Source: JBLIRR01 sp049472395
GTDB taxonomy: Bacteria > SZUA-182 > DTGQ01 > JBLIRR01
Direction of reading: 5' to 3'
Length of the DNA stretch: 40,675 nt
Assembly (NCBI GenBank): GCA_049472395.1
Contig: JBLIRR010000052.1
Location: 1-40,675 of the forward strand
Part shown: piece after piece, positions 7,201-16,969 of the stretch
How positions within the stretch are numbered: position 1 is the stretch's first letter
How the letters are laid out: every line of letters begins with the position of its first letter
The notes under the pieces: model-generated
What the model saw: only the letters and a program-made list of their open reading frames with translations
What the model was told of the DNA's origin: nothing
Database searches by the model: none
Made by a program: the position numbers and the translations under genes

Positions 7201-8790
7201 TTGCGGAAAAAGGTGATCCATTTGAAGGAGAAAAGATTGATCAAAGATTTACCAATAGGGATACAAGATATTGAAAAGCTGTTAAAAGGAAATTTCCTTT
7301 ATATAGACAAAACAAAATACTTGTATACCCTGATCGAATCAAGCGGATATTATTTCCTATCAAGGCCAAGAAGATTTGGCAAATCGCTTTTAATATCCAC
7401 ATTAGAGGCGATCTTTTCAGGGAAAAGAAAGTTATTCAAAAATCTATGGATAGAACAATCGGGGTATGACTGGCAGAAATACCCGGTAATCAGAATTGAT
7501 TTCGCAACCCTGTTTAATAAAATCCCACGTGAGTTAGAAGAGGGTTTAAAAAGGAAGCTAATAGAGATAGGTAACGATTATAAGGTAGAGTTTATCCATG
7601 ATATCCCATTACCTGAGATGTTTAACAATTTAATAAAAGCGCTTCATAAAAAAACAGACAAAAAGGTAGTGGTCTTAATAGATGAATATGATAAAGCTTT
7701 AATAGACAATATTACAAATACTGAAATTGCTAAAGAGAACAGGAATATCCTAAAAAGCCTTTACGGTATACTAAAGCCAGCAGATGAATTCCTGCGCTTT
7801 GTGTTGATCACAGGAGTAAGCAAATTCAGCAAAGTATCTGTATTCTCGGATTTGAACAACCTAAATGATATCAGCATGGCAGCAGATTATGCGGGCTTGC
7901 TTGGCTGCACTCAGGAAGAGCTTGAACGGTACTTCATGGGACATATAAAGCTCCTCATGAGCAGAGATGATGATGAGGAAAAGATTAAGGCAAGAATAAT
8001 GGAGTGGTATAATGGATATCGCTTTTCAACAGATACATTAACGGTATATAATCCATTCTCGCTCTTACTTTTATTCAAACACAAAGAGTTTAAAAATTAT
8101 TGGTTCGAAACAGCGACACCGAGCTTTTTGATAAATCTAATAAAGGAAAAAGATTATGAAATAGAAAAGCTGGAGGATGAACCGGTTAGTGAGCTTGCAT
8201 TTTCAAGTTATGAAATAGAGAATCTTGAGGTTTTGCCATTGCTGTTTCAAACAGGGTATCTCACCATAAAGGATTATCATAAAGAGCGAATGCTCTATAG
8301 ACTATGGTATCCGAACTTCGAGGTAGAACAGGCATTTTTAAATTACCTTGCAGCCGGATACTCACAGGTAGAAACTGCCAGAGTAGACAGTTATTTATGG
8401 AGATGTATAGATTCTTTGGAAGCAGGAGATATACATACTTTTCTGGAGACATTAAAGATATTCTTTGCCAATATCCCTTACGAGATTCATCTGAAATATG
8501 AAAAGTACTATCAATCAATATTTTATACCATTTTAAAGCTGCTGGGCTTAAAGGTAAAGGTGGAAGTAAGCACCAATAAAGGGAGGATAGACGCTGTCGT
8601 AGAACTTGAAAAGAGGATATATATATTTGAGTTCAAACTCCATGATAGGGCAGAGAATGCTCTAAAGCAAATAAAAGAGCATACCTATTACGAGAGATAT
8701 GAAGGCATTGGTAAGAAGATAGTTCTCGTAGGCGTAACCTTCAATCAAAAGATCAGAAATATAGGACACTATGTAACTAATGAAAAATGA
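7201..8790 (+). CDS. AAA-ATPase-like protein with C-terminal PD-(D/E)XK nuclease domain
   Basis: About 529 residues from TTG 7201. The N-terminal AAA-ATPase-like domain has a Walker-A-like PRRFGKS at 56-62 and Walker B VVVLIDEYDKAL with D161/E162. The C-terminal part has a PD-(D/E)XK nuclease core: GRIDAVVEL with D464, then FEFK with E477 and K479. This is the widespread AAA-ATPase_like plus DUF1703 architecture; its role is not established, though defence or mobile-element functions are suspected. A better start may be TTG 7237, which follows AAGGAG by six bases and matches the usual family start just before LPIGIQD. It lies between array 2 and the csm operon, on the same strand, and is not a known cas gene. 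Confidence 0.85.
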   Translation: MRKKVIHLKEKRLIKDLPIGIQDIEKLLKGNFLYIDKTKYLYTLIESSGYYFLSRPRRFGKSLLISTLEAIFSGKRKLFKNLWIEQSGYDWQKYPVIRIDFATLFNKIPRELEEGLKRKLIEIGNDYKVEFIHDIPLPEMFNNLIKALHKKTDKKVVVLIDEYDKALIDNITNTEIAKENRNILKSLYGILKPADEFLRFVLITGVSKFSKVSVFSDLNNLNDISMAADYAGLLGCTQEELERYFMGHIKLLMSRDDDEEKIKARIMEWYNGYRFSTDTLTVYNPFSLLLLFKHKEFKNYWFETATPSFLINLIKEKDYEIEKLEDEPVSELAFSSYEIENLEVLPLLFQTGYLTIKDYHKERMLYRLWYPNFEVEQAFLNYLAAGYSQVETARVDSYLWRCIDSLEAGDIHTFLETLKIFFANIPYEIHLKYEKYYQSIFYTILKLLGLKVKVEVSTNKGRIDAVVELEKRIYIFEFKLHDRAENALKQIKEHTYYERYEGIGKKIVLVGVTFNQKIRNIGHYVTNEK

Positions 8791-9189
8791 CATTTTATAG
8801 AGCTTTTCATTGGTTCTTGGATTTTAAACATTTTCCCTGTGATAAAATCCTTGTTTGATGCAGGAGTGTTAAAGGGCGTGTATTATTACGAGGTGGTCGA
8901 CGTGGAGTGTGAAAAATTTTTTTACCTTATTTTTATTATATATAAAATAATAAAAGAAGGACTAAATTATCTTATATGTCAAATAATTATAATGAAAGAG
9001 TACAGAGTTAGTGTTTATGAGTGTTATTGAGATTATGTCTATTTAAAAGATGGCATCGAGACTGAAAAAGACTATTAAAGATCTGGATCTCTATCGAAAA
9101 TACTCTAGGCTGTGGGAATAATATAGTATATAGACTAGAGAAATAGTTATGGTTTAGGCAAGCATAAAATAAATTAAGGGAAAAAAGTA
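8791..9189 (+). other. Gap between the nuclease gene and cas10
   Basis: About 400 AT-rich bases. Short open frames here (for example 8839-9030) show no family resemblance, and I see no repeat of the CRISPR type. The promoter of the cas10-csm operon should lie here, but I found no convincing -35/-10 pair. AAGGGA at 9176-9181 serves as ribosome binding site for cas10. Confidence 0.5.
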
Positions 9190-11871
9190 ATGATGAAAGG
9201 GTTAAATAATGACCAGAAAAAAGAATATCAGGCAGTAATATTAGCAGCATTATTACACGACATTGGTAAATTTCTACACCGTGGAGATGGAAAATATGAA
9301 GGTGAGCTGAAGCATGAAAAAGCTTCTGCTAAATTTATTGAAAAATTTTATTGTAAATTACAAAATAATGCGCTTTACGATCTCGATTTAGTAAGGTTGT
9401 TATTGCAATATCATAATCAAAAAGATTCTAAACTCACTGTGTTTAAAGATCCGTACCTTAATAATGCTAACGAAGAAAAGAAGGAAAAGATATGGAAATT
9501 AATAACACTTGTTCGTGATGGAGATACGTATTCTTGCGCTGAAAGGGATTTGGAGCAGGATCGTAAAAAAGGTGTTGGATCGAAAAGAGTACCTTTGGAC
9601 TCTATTTTTTCTCAAATAACCTTGGATATGCATTCACCAAAGGAAAAAAATTTTAGATATCATGAAACCCTTCTGAGTCCAATAGCAAGCTTCCCTGAAG
9701 AATTTGATAAATTAAATGATAAAGAAGTGAGAGATTTAATAAATGATTTTGAAAAAAAAATACCGGATTTTTCTCTTTTTAAAAATTTTAATGATATTCT
9801 TAACTACTTGTTAAATTTACTTGAGCAATATACATGGGCAGTACCTAGCGATACTAGGTATGAATTTTCTGATGTATCTTTATATGACCATCTCCGGTCC
9901 TCCGCAGCTATAGCAGCTTGTTTATATAAACGGCATTTAGAGACTTTGGAGGAAGGGAAGAATTTTAATAGAAAAAATGAGTTAGTATTTATTGGAGCCG
10001 ATTTTTCGGGAATACAAGATTATATATTTGAAGTCACAAATAGGGGCTTTGGTGGGGCTGCTAAAAGGCTTAGAGCACGATCATTATTTATATTTCTATT
10101 TTCAGAGGTATGTATCCATAGAATATTACATGCTCTTGACCTACCCCTTATCTGTAATCTCTTTTCTGCCGGAGGGAAATTTCTTCTTCTCGCGCCCAAC
10201 ATTAATGGCATAAAAAATGGCATAAAAGAGATTTTGCAAAAAGTCAAAACTGATATTGAAGAAGAAATAAATAAAACTTTTTTCAATCAATTTTCTTTTT
10301 TAATGGCATGGATGGAAATCGAAGGTTTTAAACAAGAATTTAAAGTATACAACTTTTTTGATATTGCAGATAAAATGTTTCATAAGCTTGAGTCTGAAAA
10401 AGTAAGAAAATTTGAAAATGTGCTGAAAGGTCGTGTGGATACAAAGGATAAATTATGGAATGTTGCGGCCTTTAAAGCAGAAAAAATATATTCCCAATAT
10501 AATGGGAATGGAGATTGCAACATTTGTGGGAAAGGGCCAGCGACGTTTCGAGATGATGATGAGACAACATGTTGTTTTATTTGCCATCAAGATAAACACA
10601 AGATTGGAGCGCAAATACCAAAAACTAATTATATTGCTTTTGGTACAAGCTCCTTGCCTATAAATGGGAATGAAAAAATAGTAATTTTTCATTGTAAAGA
10701 AAATAGTAAAGAAAATAGTTATTTTGTTGAATTATTAAGAGAGCATAAAGAGAACAATAATTATTATCTCATCTACGATATTAGAAATAGTAAAAGGCAA
10801 GTGATTCCGAAATGCACTTTGCAACCAATAAAAAAATATCTTGCTAACCATGTCCCCTTTGGAGATGATAAAGAGATATTATGTTTTGAAGAAATAGCTA
10901 CTCAATCGATATGGCAGAGAGCTGATGAAAAGTATGGGAGCACTCTTCTAGGTATTTTAAAAGCTGATATTGATAATCTTGGTCTGATATTTAGCAAAGG
11001 ATTTGATAATCCACGAAGAGCTGAAAAAGGATTGAATAATATTGATAAGAAATCTGTTTCCAGGTTTTTGACATTAAGCAGAATGACTGAACTTTTCTTC
11101 TCTGGCTGGATGAAAGAAATAATGTTTGTGCAAAAGAAAAATATTATTAATACGCTAAAGGAGATGCAAGAGATAAATCACAATCGATTCATGACATACC
11201 TGGAGGGGGAGCAAATTAATTTTAAAAATATCTATACTGTTTATTCCGGAGGAGATGATTTGGTTCTTATCGGGCCCTGGGAAACTATGATTATTTTCTC
11301 GATATTCCTTAACATGCAATTTCGTAAATTCACTTGTAATAATAATTTTATCACCTTGTCAGCAGGTCTTACATTTATCAAACCGAAACATCCTGTGGCT
11401 TCCGGGATTAAACAGGCAGAAATTTTACTTGAAAAGTCAAAAGAGAAAGGGAAGAATAGAATTACTTTCTTTGGGACTACCATACGGTGGGGAAAGCTCG
11501 CAGAACTCTTAGACTTCTTTCTATTTTTTAATGAGAAATTAAATGAGAAAAATCCAAGGATTAATGCTGCATTTTTATATAGATTGTTGGAATATCACCG
11601 TATGGCGCTCACTTATTTTGATGAAGATAATATTATAGGCTTAAAATATCTCTCGGCTCTAAGTTATGATATTGGGAGAAATATTATCGAGAAAAATAAA
11701 GAGGGTAATATAAAAGTGGAACAAGAGGAATACAAGATGTTACAAAGTTTAATTAATGAAAAACCGACTGAAGATTCATTAATCAATTACATGAAAATAC
11801 CTTTATTCTGGGCTTTATTTAGGAACAGAAAAATAAAATCAACCACAGATGAGAACACTAGTAATTTCTGA
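9190..11871 (+). CDS. cas10: Cas10 (Csm1), type III-A large subunit
   Basis: 893 residues. An HD nuclease domain opens the protein (LLHDIGKF, H23/D24). The first palm starts at IGADFSGIQ (268-276), a zinc ribbon follows with C443/C446 and C462/C465, and the second palm has LKADIDNLG and an intact cyclase motif GGDD at 687-690. Both activities therefore look intact: target-triggered single-stranded DNA cleavage and cyclic oligoadenylate synthesis. Together with Csm2-5 downstream this is type III-A. It overlaps the next, unrecognised gene by 23 bases. ATG ATG at 9190/9193 are equivalent starts. The cas10 fragment at 266-735 is related but clearly diverged. Confidence 0.95.
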   Translation: MMKGLNNDQKKEYQAVILAALLHDIGKFLHRGDGKYEGELKHEKASAKFIEKFYCKLQNNALYDLDLVRLLLQYHNQKDSKLTVFKDPYLNNANEEKKEKIWKLITLVRDGDTYSCAERDLEQDRKKGVGSKRVPLDSIFSQITLDMHSPKEKNFRYHETLLSPIASFPEEFDKLNDKEVRDLINDFEKKIPDFSLFKNFNDILNYLLNLLEQYTWAVPSDTRYEFSDVSLYDHLRSSAAIAACLYKRHLETLEEGKNFNRKNELVFIGADFSGIQDYIFEVTNRGFGGAAKRLRARSLFIFLFSEVCIHRILHALDLPLICNLFSAGGKFLLLAPNINGIKNGIKEILQKVKTDIEEEINKTFFNQFSFLMAWMEIEGFKQEFKVYNFFDIADKMFHKLESEKVRKFENVLKGRVDTKDKLWNVAAFKAEKIYSQYNGNGDCNICGKGPATFRDDDETTCCFICHQDKHKIGAQIPKTNYIAFGTSSLPINGNEKIVIFHCKENSKENSYFVELLREHKENNNYYLIYDIRNSKRQVIPKCTLQPIKKYLANHVPFGDDKEILCFEEIATQSIWQRADEKYGSTLLGILKADIDNLGLIFSKGFDNPRRAEKGLNNIDKKSVSRFLTLSRMTELFFSGWMKEIMFVQKKNIINTLKEMQEINHNRFMTYLEGEQINFKNIYTVYSGGDDLVLIGPWETMIIFSIFLNMQFRKFTCNNNFITLSAGLTFIKPKHPVASGIKQAEILLEKSKEKGKNRITFFGTTIRWGKLAELLDFFLFFNEKLNEKNPRINAAFLYRLLEYHRMALTYFDEDNIIGLKYLSALSYDIGRNIIEKNKEGNIKVEQEEYKMLQSLINEKPTEDSLINYMKIPLFWALFRNRKIKSTTDENTSNF

Positions 11872-13003
11872 TTATTTTTATAAATTAAAATCACTCAGTA
11901 AGGATGAATTTGAGTGGGTAAAATGGTCTGAGTTCCGCACATTATCTTTAGGAGGATACGATTCTATAATTGTCGATATGACCTTTAAGAATAAAAAGCC
12001 ACATCCTAAACGTACCAAATTATTATCTGAATTGAAAAAAGAATTTGAAAAATCCGATTTTCTTAGTAAGAATAATTTAATCTTGCTCGTCATATGTGGT
12101 TCGCGTGAACAATCCTTAAAATATGATATACCATCGCTGTCACAACTATCGGATGATTATGAGTATTATAACAAAGAACCAGATGAAGTTTACTATAAAG
12201 ATCAGAGATTCAGTAATTATGACTTCTTAAAAGCACTTATACCTGAAAGTAAGGAAAAAATTGAGTTCCGGGAAAATAGACACATCTATCCAATGGCAAC
12301 AATACCTGTATTTTTGTACCTTGATGAATATAAAAAAATACCTACATTTTTATCCTATGATTATAATCCCGATTCTGAAAAATTTAGAGATTTAACACCT
12401 CTTGCTAAATTGAAAGAAAAGTCGAATACTTGCGTTGGTTTTGAATGTAAAGTGGGTAAAGGTTTAGTTATAGTGCTGCCTCCATATAATGTAAAGGACA
12501 AAGAAAAAGCATTTTCATTGTTATCCAGAATAAGCAGAAGTTATTTTAAAAAGAGAGAAGGTGCGGAGGAATTTATTAAAGCAAATGAGTTAATCCCTAA
12601 TAACAAAGAATTAAGATCATCAAGAGAGAGTTTTATAGAAGCATGGTTGTGCTTTCATTATGATCTTTACGCCGCAACAGTTCTAATGTGCAGAAGATCA
12701 TTGGAGGCTTCCATACCCAAAAAAGAAACAAATAAAATTAAATTTTTAGGTCAGAGAATTAAAGATTTATATGAAAAAGGGATAATTGATTCCAATTTAA
12801 AAGATATAGCAAATGAAGTTGTTGAATTTGGAAATTGGGGCGCCCATCCGGAAAAATATCCGGATAAAGAAATTACAGAAGAAGATGCAATGAATGCAAT
12901 TGAATTTTTAAAAAATTACTTTGAATATTTTTATCATCTCCCAAGAAGGTTTAGGGAGAGTGAAGAAAGACGGCAGGAGTTAAAGAAAAAGGAGGTTGAC
13001 TAA
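11849..13003 (+). CDS. Unrecognised gene inside the csm operon; C-terminal DUF4145-like domain
   Basis: 384 residues, starting inside the end of cas10 (23-base overlap) and ending directly against csm2, so it is an integral operon member. The N-terminal 230 residues look like an alpha/beta Rossmann-type fold (MRTLVISD, then GYDSIIVDMTF, LILLVICGS and GFECKVGKGLVIVLPP), reminiscent of ThuA or amidotransferase-like folds, but I recognise no family. Residues about 265-370 resemble DUF4145: AATVLMCRRSLEA, RIKDLYEKGIID and FGNWGAHPEK, then ITEEDAMNAIEFL. I recall DUF4145 grouped with HEPN folds, but no Rx4-6H RNase motif is visible here. It is not any core Csm subunit, since Csm2-5 all follow. It could be a sensor, a regulator or a toxin-like accessory. 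Confidence 0.7.
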   Translation: MRTLVISDYFYKLKSLSKDEFEWVKWSEFRTLSLGGYDSIIVDMTFKNKKPHPKRTKLLSELKKEFEKSDFLSKNNLILLVICGSREQSLKYDIPSLSQLSDDYEYYNKEPDEVYYKDQRFSNYDFLKALIPESKEKIEFRENRHIYPMATIPVFLYLDEYKKIPTFLSYDYNPDSEKFRDLTPLAKLKEKSNTCVGFECKVGKGLVIVLPPYNVKDKEKAFSLLSRISRSYFKKREGAEEFIKANELIPNNKELRSSRESFIEAWLCFHYDLYAATVLMCRRSLEASIPKKETNKIKFLGQRIKDLYEKGIIDSNLKDIANEVVEFGNWGAHPEKYPDKEITEEDAMNAIEFLKNYFEYFYHLPRRFRESEERRQELKKKEVD

Positions 13004-13423
13004 ATGTCAAACTATTTTTATGAAGATGAAGATAAAGAAAAAATCAGAGAGAGTTTCTTAACCGATCAGGCTAAGGCATGGGCAATAAGTTTTATAAATG
13101 CAAAACAGCCAAAGGAGAGATGGCTGAGAAATCCTAAGTTGACTTCAGCCCAATTGCGCAGATTTCATATCGAGGCTAAGGAATTAGAAGAAAGGGTGAA
13201 AAATATAAAAGATTTTAAAAAAATAAGGCCATTGATAAAGATGTTGAAATCTAAAGTTGCCTATGCGTGCCCAACTACAGGGAGAGATAGAAAAGTTCCT
13301 GTGGAATTCAGAGCATATATCGAGGAGATGGTTGATCATATTGAAGATAGGAAAGACTTCAAGGCTTTCGCTTTATGCTTTGAATCAGTCGTAGGTTATT
13401 TCTATGGCGAGGGGGGAAGGTAA
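13004..13423 (+). CDS. csm2: Csm2 small subunit
   Basis: 139 residues, mostly helical. The signature LTSAQLRRFHIEAKELEERV is followed by RPLIKMLKSKVAYA and DFKAFALCFESVVGYF, the usual Csm2 pattern. Csm2 lines the interior filament of the type III-A complex along the crRNA-target duplex. It starts immediately after the upstream gene's stop and follows AAGGAGG (12989-12995). The end overlaps a possible upstream start of csm3. Confidence 0.93.
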   Translation: MSNYFYEDEDKEKIRESFLTDQAKAWAISFINAKQPKERWLRNPKLTSAQLRRFHIEAKELEERVKNIKDFKKIRPLIKMLKSKVAYACPTTGRDRKVPVEFRAYIEEMVDHIEDRKDFKAFALCFESVVGYFYGEGGR

Positions 13424-13424
13424 A

Positions 13425-14150
13425 ATGAAGCTAAAAGGATATAAAAGAATAGAAGGTATTATTGAAGTTATTACTGGTCTTCATATTGGAGGAAGCACGA
13501 CTATCATTGAAATAGGCGGGAAAGACAATCCAGTAATAAAACATCCCATTACTAAAGAACCTTACATACCGGGATCATCTTTAAAAGGGAAAATGAGATC
13601 TCTTCTTGAATGGAAAATTGATAAAAAATTAGAAGAGAATGGAGAGGTACATAAATGGTGCGAAGATCCTAAATGCCCAATTTGTGTTATATTTGGGACA
13701 TCTGCTGAAGATGCTGGTATAGGCCCCACACGTCTTATCGTAAGAGATGCAGTACTGGATGAAAAGTATAAGGATGAACAAAAGAGAAAAGACACCTCCT
13801 GGTCTCCTTTATATTTAACAGAGGATAAATATGAGAATACCATTAATCGTATTACTGCACGGGCAAATCCGCGTAATTTTGAGAGAGTAATATCAGGAGT
13901 AAAGTTTGCTTTAGATATGAGCTATAGGGTTTTTGAAAATAGCGACAAAGGGAATAATGATGAAAATCTCTTTAAGTATGTTTTAGAAGGAATGAGGCTA
14001 ATCGAGAAGGATGCCCTTGGAGGGGCGGGAAGCAGAGGATGCGGGCAGGTGAAATTTAAAATTAGAATAAACGGGGATCTGACAAGTCTCGATCAAATAA
14101 AAGAAACTGATATTAAAACAGAATATGAAAATTCCTCAGGACAAATCTGA
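13425..14150 (+). CDS. csm3: Csm3 backbone subunit and target-RNA nuclease
   Basis: 241 residues from ATG 13425, chosen because MKLKGYKRIEG is the normal family start and GGAAGG lies just upstream; an in-frame ATG at 13404 would add seven residues. RAMP features are TGLHIGG at 17-23, PYIPGSSLKGKMR near 46-58 and the glycine-rich GGAGSRGCGQVKF near 205-217. D34 in GGKDNPVIK matches the catalytic aspartate that cuts target RNA at 6-nt intervals in characterised Csm3 proteins, so target cleavage should be intact. Its stop and the csm4 start share TGATG. Confidence 0.95.
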   Translation: MKLKGYKRIEGIIEVITGLHIGGSTTIIEIGGKDNPVIKHPITKEPYIPGSSLKGKMRSLLEWKIDKKLEENGEVHKWCEDPKCPICVIFGTSAEDAGIGPTRLIVRDAVLDEKYKDEQKRKDTSWSPLYLTEDKYENTINRITARANPRNFERVISGVKFALDMSYRVFENSDKGNNDENLFKYVLEGMRLIEKDALGGAGSRGCGQVKFKIRINGDLTSLDQIKETDIKTEYENSSGQI

Positions 14151-15169
14151 TGTCTGGATACAGAGATTATACTATCGATATTTCGCTAAAATCACCTATC
14201 GTCACTCCATTTCAATCGGATACTATATTCGGCCATATTTGTTGGGCTATCAGTTATCTCAAATGGGAGGCAAAGGATAAACTTGCTGAGTTTTTAGATT
14301 TTTATGATAAAGAAGAATCCATTCCTCCACTACTTTTGAGTAATGGTTTTCCTGCGGGCTTCCTGCCAAAACCTATTATACCTCCTATCAAACAGGAAGT
14401 ATTAGAAGGGATTATTAAAAGAGAGGATAGAATCGAAAATTCATTTAAAATAAAGACTATAAAAAAGGCAAAAATTATAGCTAAGGATTATTTTGCTCAG
14501 GTCCAAAATGAAATGATAACTCCTCAAAATTTATTCAAAAAAATGTTCAATCAGTATGATGCCCTGAGTAAGGAATTAAAAAAAGTACAATCCGCTATAA
14601 TACAACATAATACTGTCAATCGCTTGGGAATTGGAAATACAAGATTATATTCACAGGAAGAATATTTTTATAATAATCAAGAGGATGGAAAATTTATAAT
14701 CTATTTAAAGACCTATTATTTTAGCCCTAATGATCTTGAGAGAATATTCCATTTTATTAGCGACCAGGGTTTTGGGAGGGATAAATCAACAGGCAAAGGA
14801 TATTTTGAATTCAAGATAAAAGAGGGGATAGATCTGCCGGAGTCTGATTCTCCGAATGCGTTTATGTCCTTATCTTCCTTTATTCCGAAAGACAATGATC
14901 CTAATAGTGGATATTATCAGATACTCCTTAAATATGGCAAATTAGGAGGACATTTCGCAAAAGGTGGCGCAGAAGTAAACGCGAATCCCTTTAAAAAACC
15001 CTTGATGATGTTTTCAGCCGGATCAACATTTTATGATTATGAATATCATAAGGATAAAATCTATGGTCAACTTTTAAAAGATATTCATCACAATCAAAAA
15101 ATCAGGCATTATGCCTATGCATTTCCTATTGGGATTAAACTCATGCCTGTAGCGAAGGAAGAAATATGA
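14150..15169 (+). CDS. csm4: Csm4
   Basis: 339-residue RAMP that caps the crRNA 5' handle and contacts Cas10. The N-terminus SPIVTPFQSDTIFGHICWA is a typical Csm4 opening, and a glycine-rich loop GFGRDKSTGKGYFEF lies near 205-220. KPLMMFSAGSTF in the C-terminal half is also family-like. It overlaps csm3 by one base and csm5 by four, so all are translated together. Confidence 0.92.
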   Translation: MSGYRDYTIDISLKSPIVTPFQSDTIFGHICWAISYLKWEAKDKLAEFLDFYDKEESIPPLLLSNGFPAGFLPKPIIPPIKQEVLEGIIKREDRIENSFKIKTIKKAKIIAKDYFAQVQNEMITPQNLFKKMFNQYDALSKELKKVQSAIIQHNTVNRLGIGNTRLYSQEEYFYNNQEDGKFIIYLKTYYFSPNDLERIFHFISDQGFGRDKSTGKGYFEFKIKEGIDLPESDSPNAFMSLSSFIPKDNDPNSGYYQILLKYGKLGGHFAKGGAEVNANPFKKPLMMFSAGSTFYDYEYHKDKIYGQLLKDIHHNQKIRHYAYAFPIGIKLMPVAKEEI

Positions 15170-16200
15170 AGACATATAAATTGAAGTGTGAAATACTATC
15201 ACCTCTTCACATAGGAGCAGGAGATGAGATAGATCCACTAAATTATATAATAAAAGATGGGAAGTTATTTAGACTATCATTAGAAAAATATATTCTTCAC
15301 ATGAAGGATGACAAGCAACGAGAAGAATTCGAAAAATTAATTGACATAGGAGATCTTATAAAACTCAGGCAATATATTTTAGAAAATATAAATACTGATA
15401 CTGATTCTTTATATTCAATAGAAGTAAGTCCCAGCATAGAGAAGCTTTATAGTGCAAAACTAAGGGATATTCAGAATCAATTATTGATTAACGCTTTCTT
15501 TAGGACAGAGGGATTGTCGAAGCCTCTTATACCTGGGAGTTCTGTTAAAGGGGCTATTAGAACTGCTGTTGTGAGTGTTCTTGCAAAGAAAAGCAATCTT
15601 TCTCCACCCAAAGGATATAGAGAAGAATATACATTTGAGTCAAAGGTATTAGATTATGAAGATGGGAAAGAAGATCCTTTTAGAGGAATAAAAATAAAAG
15701 ATGCAGCACTGAAAAACGATTCTATGATTGTGCAGGAAGTAAGAAATGTATCGAGAAAAGAAAGGAATATCCTAGAAGCCAATAATATTCAAATAATTTG
15801 TGAAGTTACTTATTCGGCAATGACCGGTAAATCCATAGAATTTGAGATAGAACTTTGCCTAGACGAGGAACTATTCTCGACAGAGTACTTAAGCAGGAAA
15901 TTGACTATTGACCAGATAGCCCAATCATGCAATGAATTTTATAAAGATAAGATGGAGTTAGAGGACAGAAAATTTTATAAAGGCACTGCTTCTGAAAATT
16001 ATTCAGCACAATTGCTGAATGCAGCACTGAATAAAAATTCATTTCTTTTAAGGATTGGACGCTTTTCTGGTGTCGAAAGTGTTACATTGGATAATTATCG
16101 AAATCCTAAACCTGTTAGCGACAAAGCTGTGTGGGGAACAACGAGAAATCTTATTGAAGGTAAATATCCTTTGGGGTGGATAATGGTTACTATAGAGTAA
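15166..16200 (+). CDS. csm5: Csm5
   Basis: 344-residue RAMP at the 3' end of the crRNA. It begins with CEILSPLHIGAGDEIDP, has KPLIPGSSVKGAIRTAVVS near 119-137 and ends with RNPKPVSDKAVWG followed by a PLGWI motif, all usual for Csm5. It is the last gene of the operon. Csm5 recruits host exonucleases for crRNA 3' trimming in studied systems. No csm6 follows. Confidence 0.92.
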   Translation: MKTYKLKCEILSPLHIGAGDEIDPLNYIIKDGKLFRLSLEKYILHMKDDKQREEFEKLIDIGDLIKLRQYILENINTDTDSLYSIEVSPSIEKLYSAKLRDIQNQLLINAFFRTEGLSKPLIPGSSVKGAIRTAVVSVLAKKSNLSPPKGYREEYTFESKVLDYEDGKEDPFRGIKIKDAALKNDSMIVQEVRNVSRKERNILEANNIQIICEVTYSAMTGKSIEFEIELCLDEELFSTEYLSRKLTIDQIAQSCNEFYKDKMELEDRKFYKGTASENYSAQLLNAALNKNSFLLRIGRFSGVESVTLDNYRNPKPVSDKAVWGTTRNLIEGKYPLGWIMVTIE

Positions 16201-16460
16201 ATATCCATTTTAGCCAGAAATTCCTCCTGACTATTTTTGGCACTCCTCTTCCCATAAACCTCTCATTAATCCCGGGATGGAGTATCTTGGCCCCTACAAG
16301 CACGGCTTGGCTCCAAACGAACGTACCCATTGGCAACAATGCATATTATTCAAGTTATCCGATATATGCTCCTTTGCTTACGCCGGCTACGGTTTTAGGG
16401 CTGCCACCCTTATAGAATAGGGTATAATTCTCGAAAAGGTTTGAAAGAAATAGCACAACA

Positions 16461-16506
16461 CAGGGCAGAAGGATTCACTCTATATAGTGTGGATCCTTCT
16501 GCCCTG
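16461..16506. terminator. Bidirectional hairpin between csm5 and the lipoprotein gene
   Basis: CAGGGCAGAAGGAT (from 16461) pairs with ATCCTTCTGCCCTG (ending 16506), with further CAC/GTG pairing and a short TATA-rich loop. The stem is at least 14 bp and GC-rich. It lies between two convergent genes. U-tracts on either side are weak. The rest of 16201-16551 shows no gene I can support. Confidence 0.75.
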
Positions 16507-16551
16507 ATTAAAATAATATGAAATATATTTATTTATTACTTAATTTAATCT

Positions 16552-16911
16552 TTAATAATGACCCTCAGGCTCATCACTCCTCTCATACTCGTCATTATTT
16601 TCTTCCGCATTATTTTCTTCCGTATCATAATTTTCCGTCTCATAATCCTCGCCATGCTGCTCTTCTTCTAAATCCCCTATTTCCTCCTCAAGACTTTTTT
16701 CTTCTCTCTTAGGATTGTTTCTTTGAGGAACTTTCTTTTCATAGACAAATTCATCGTTAACATTATCCTCTGAATCTTCATGAAAGATATCCTCATTCAT
16801 CGCCTCTTCTTCTATTGTGATCTCTGATTCATTCTTATTATCCCTACTGGTACAATTGATGGATATAAAAAGAATAGGCAATATTAGTAAAACTATCCAG
16901 AATTTTCTCAT
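16552..16911 (-). CDS. Small acidic lipoprotein
   Basis: 119 residues. The N-terminus MRKFWIVLLILPILFISINC is a lipoprotein-type signal with C20 as lipidation site, although asparagine just before the cysteine is unusual. The mature part is almost entirely Glu/Asp/Asn, low complexity and probably disordered. AAGGAGG precedes the ATG. It is divergent from the response regulator gene and shares its operator region, so it may be a target of that system. I know no function for it. Residues 20 to about 86 are repeated without change at the left edge of the window. Confidence 0.75.
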   Translation of the reverse strand: MRKFWIVLLILPILFISINCTSRDNKNESEITIEEEAMNEDIFHEDSEDNVNDEFVYEKKVPQRNNPKREEKSLEEEIGDLEEEQHGEDYETENYDTEENNAEENNDEYERSDEPEGHY

Positions 16912-16969
16912 TCTTTTACCTCCTTTTTGTTAATGGTAGATTGTTTAATATAGCCCTTTTATGCTATAC

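Noticed and set aside
8839..9030. 63-residue frame before cas10
   Set aside because: AT-rich, no conserved features, and overlapped by a similar minus-strand frame.
16176..16415. 79-residue plus-strand frame after csm5
   Set aside because: It starts inside csm5, lacks a binding site and has no recognisable motif.
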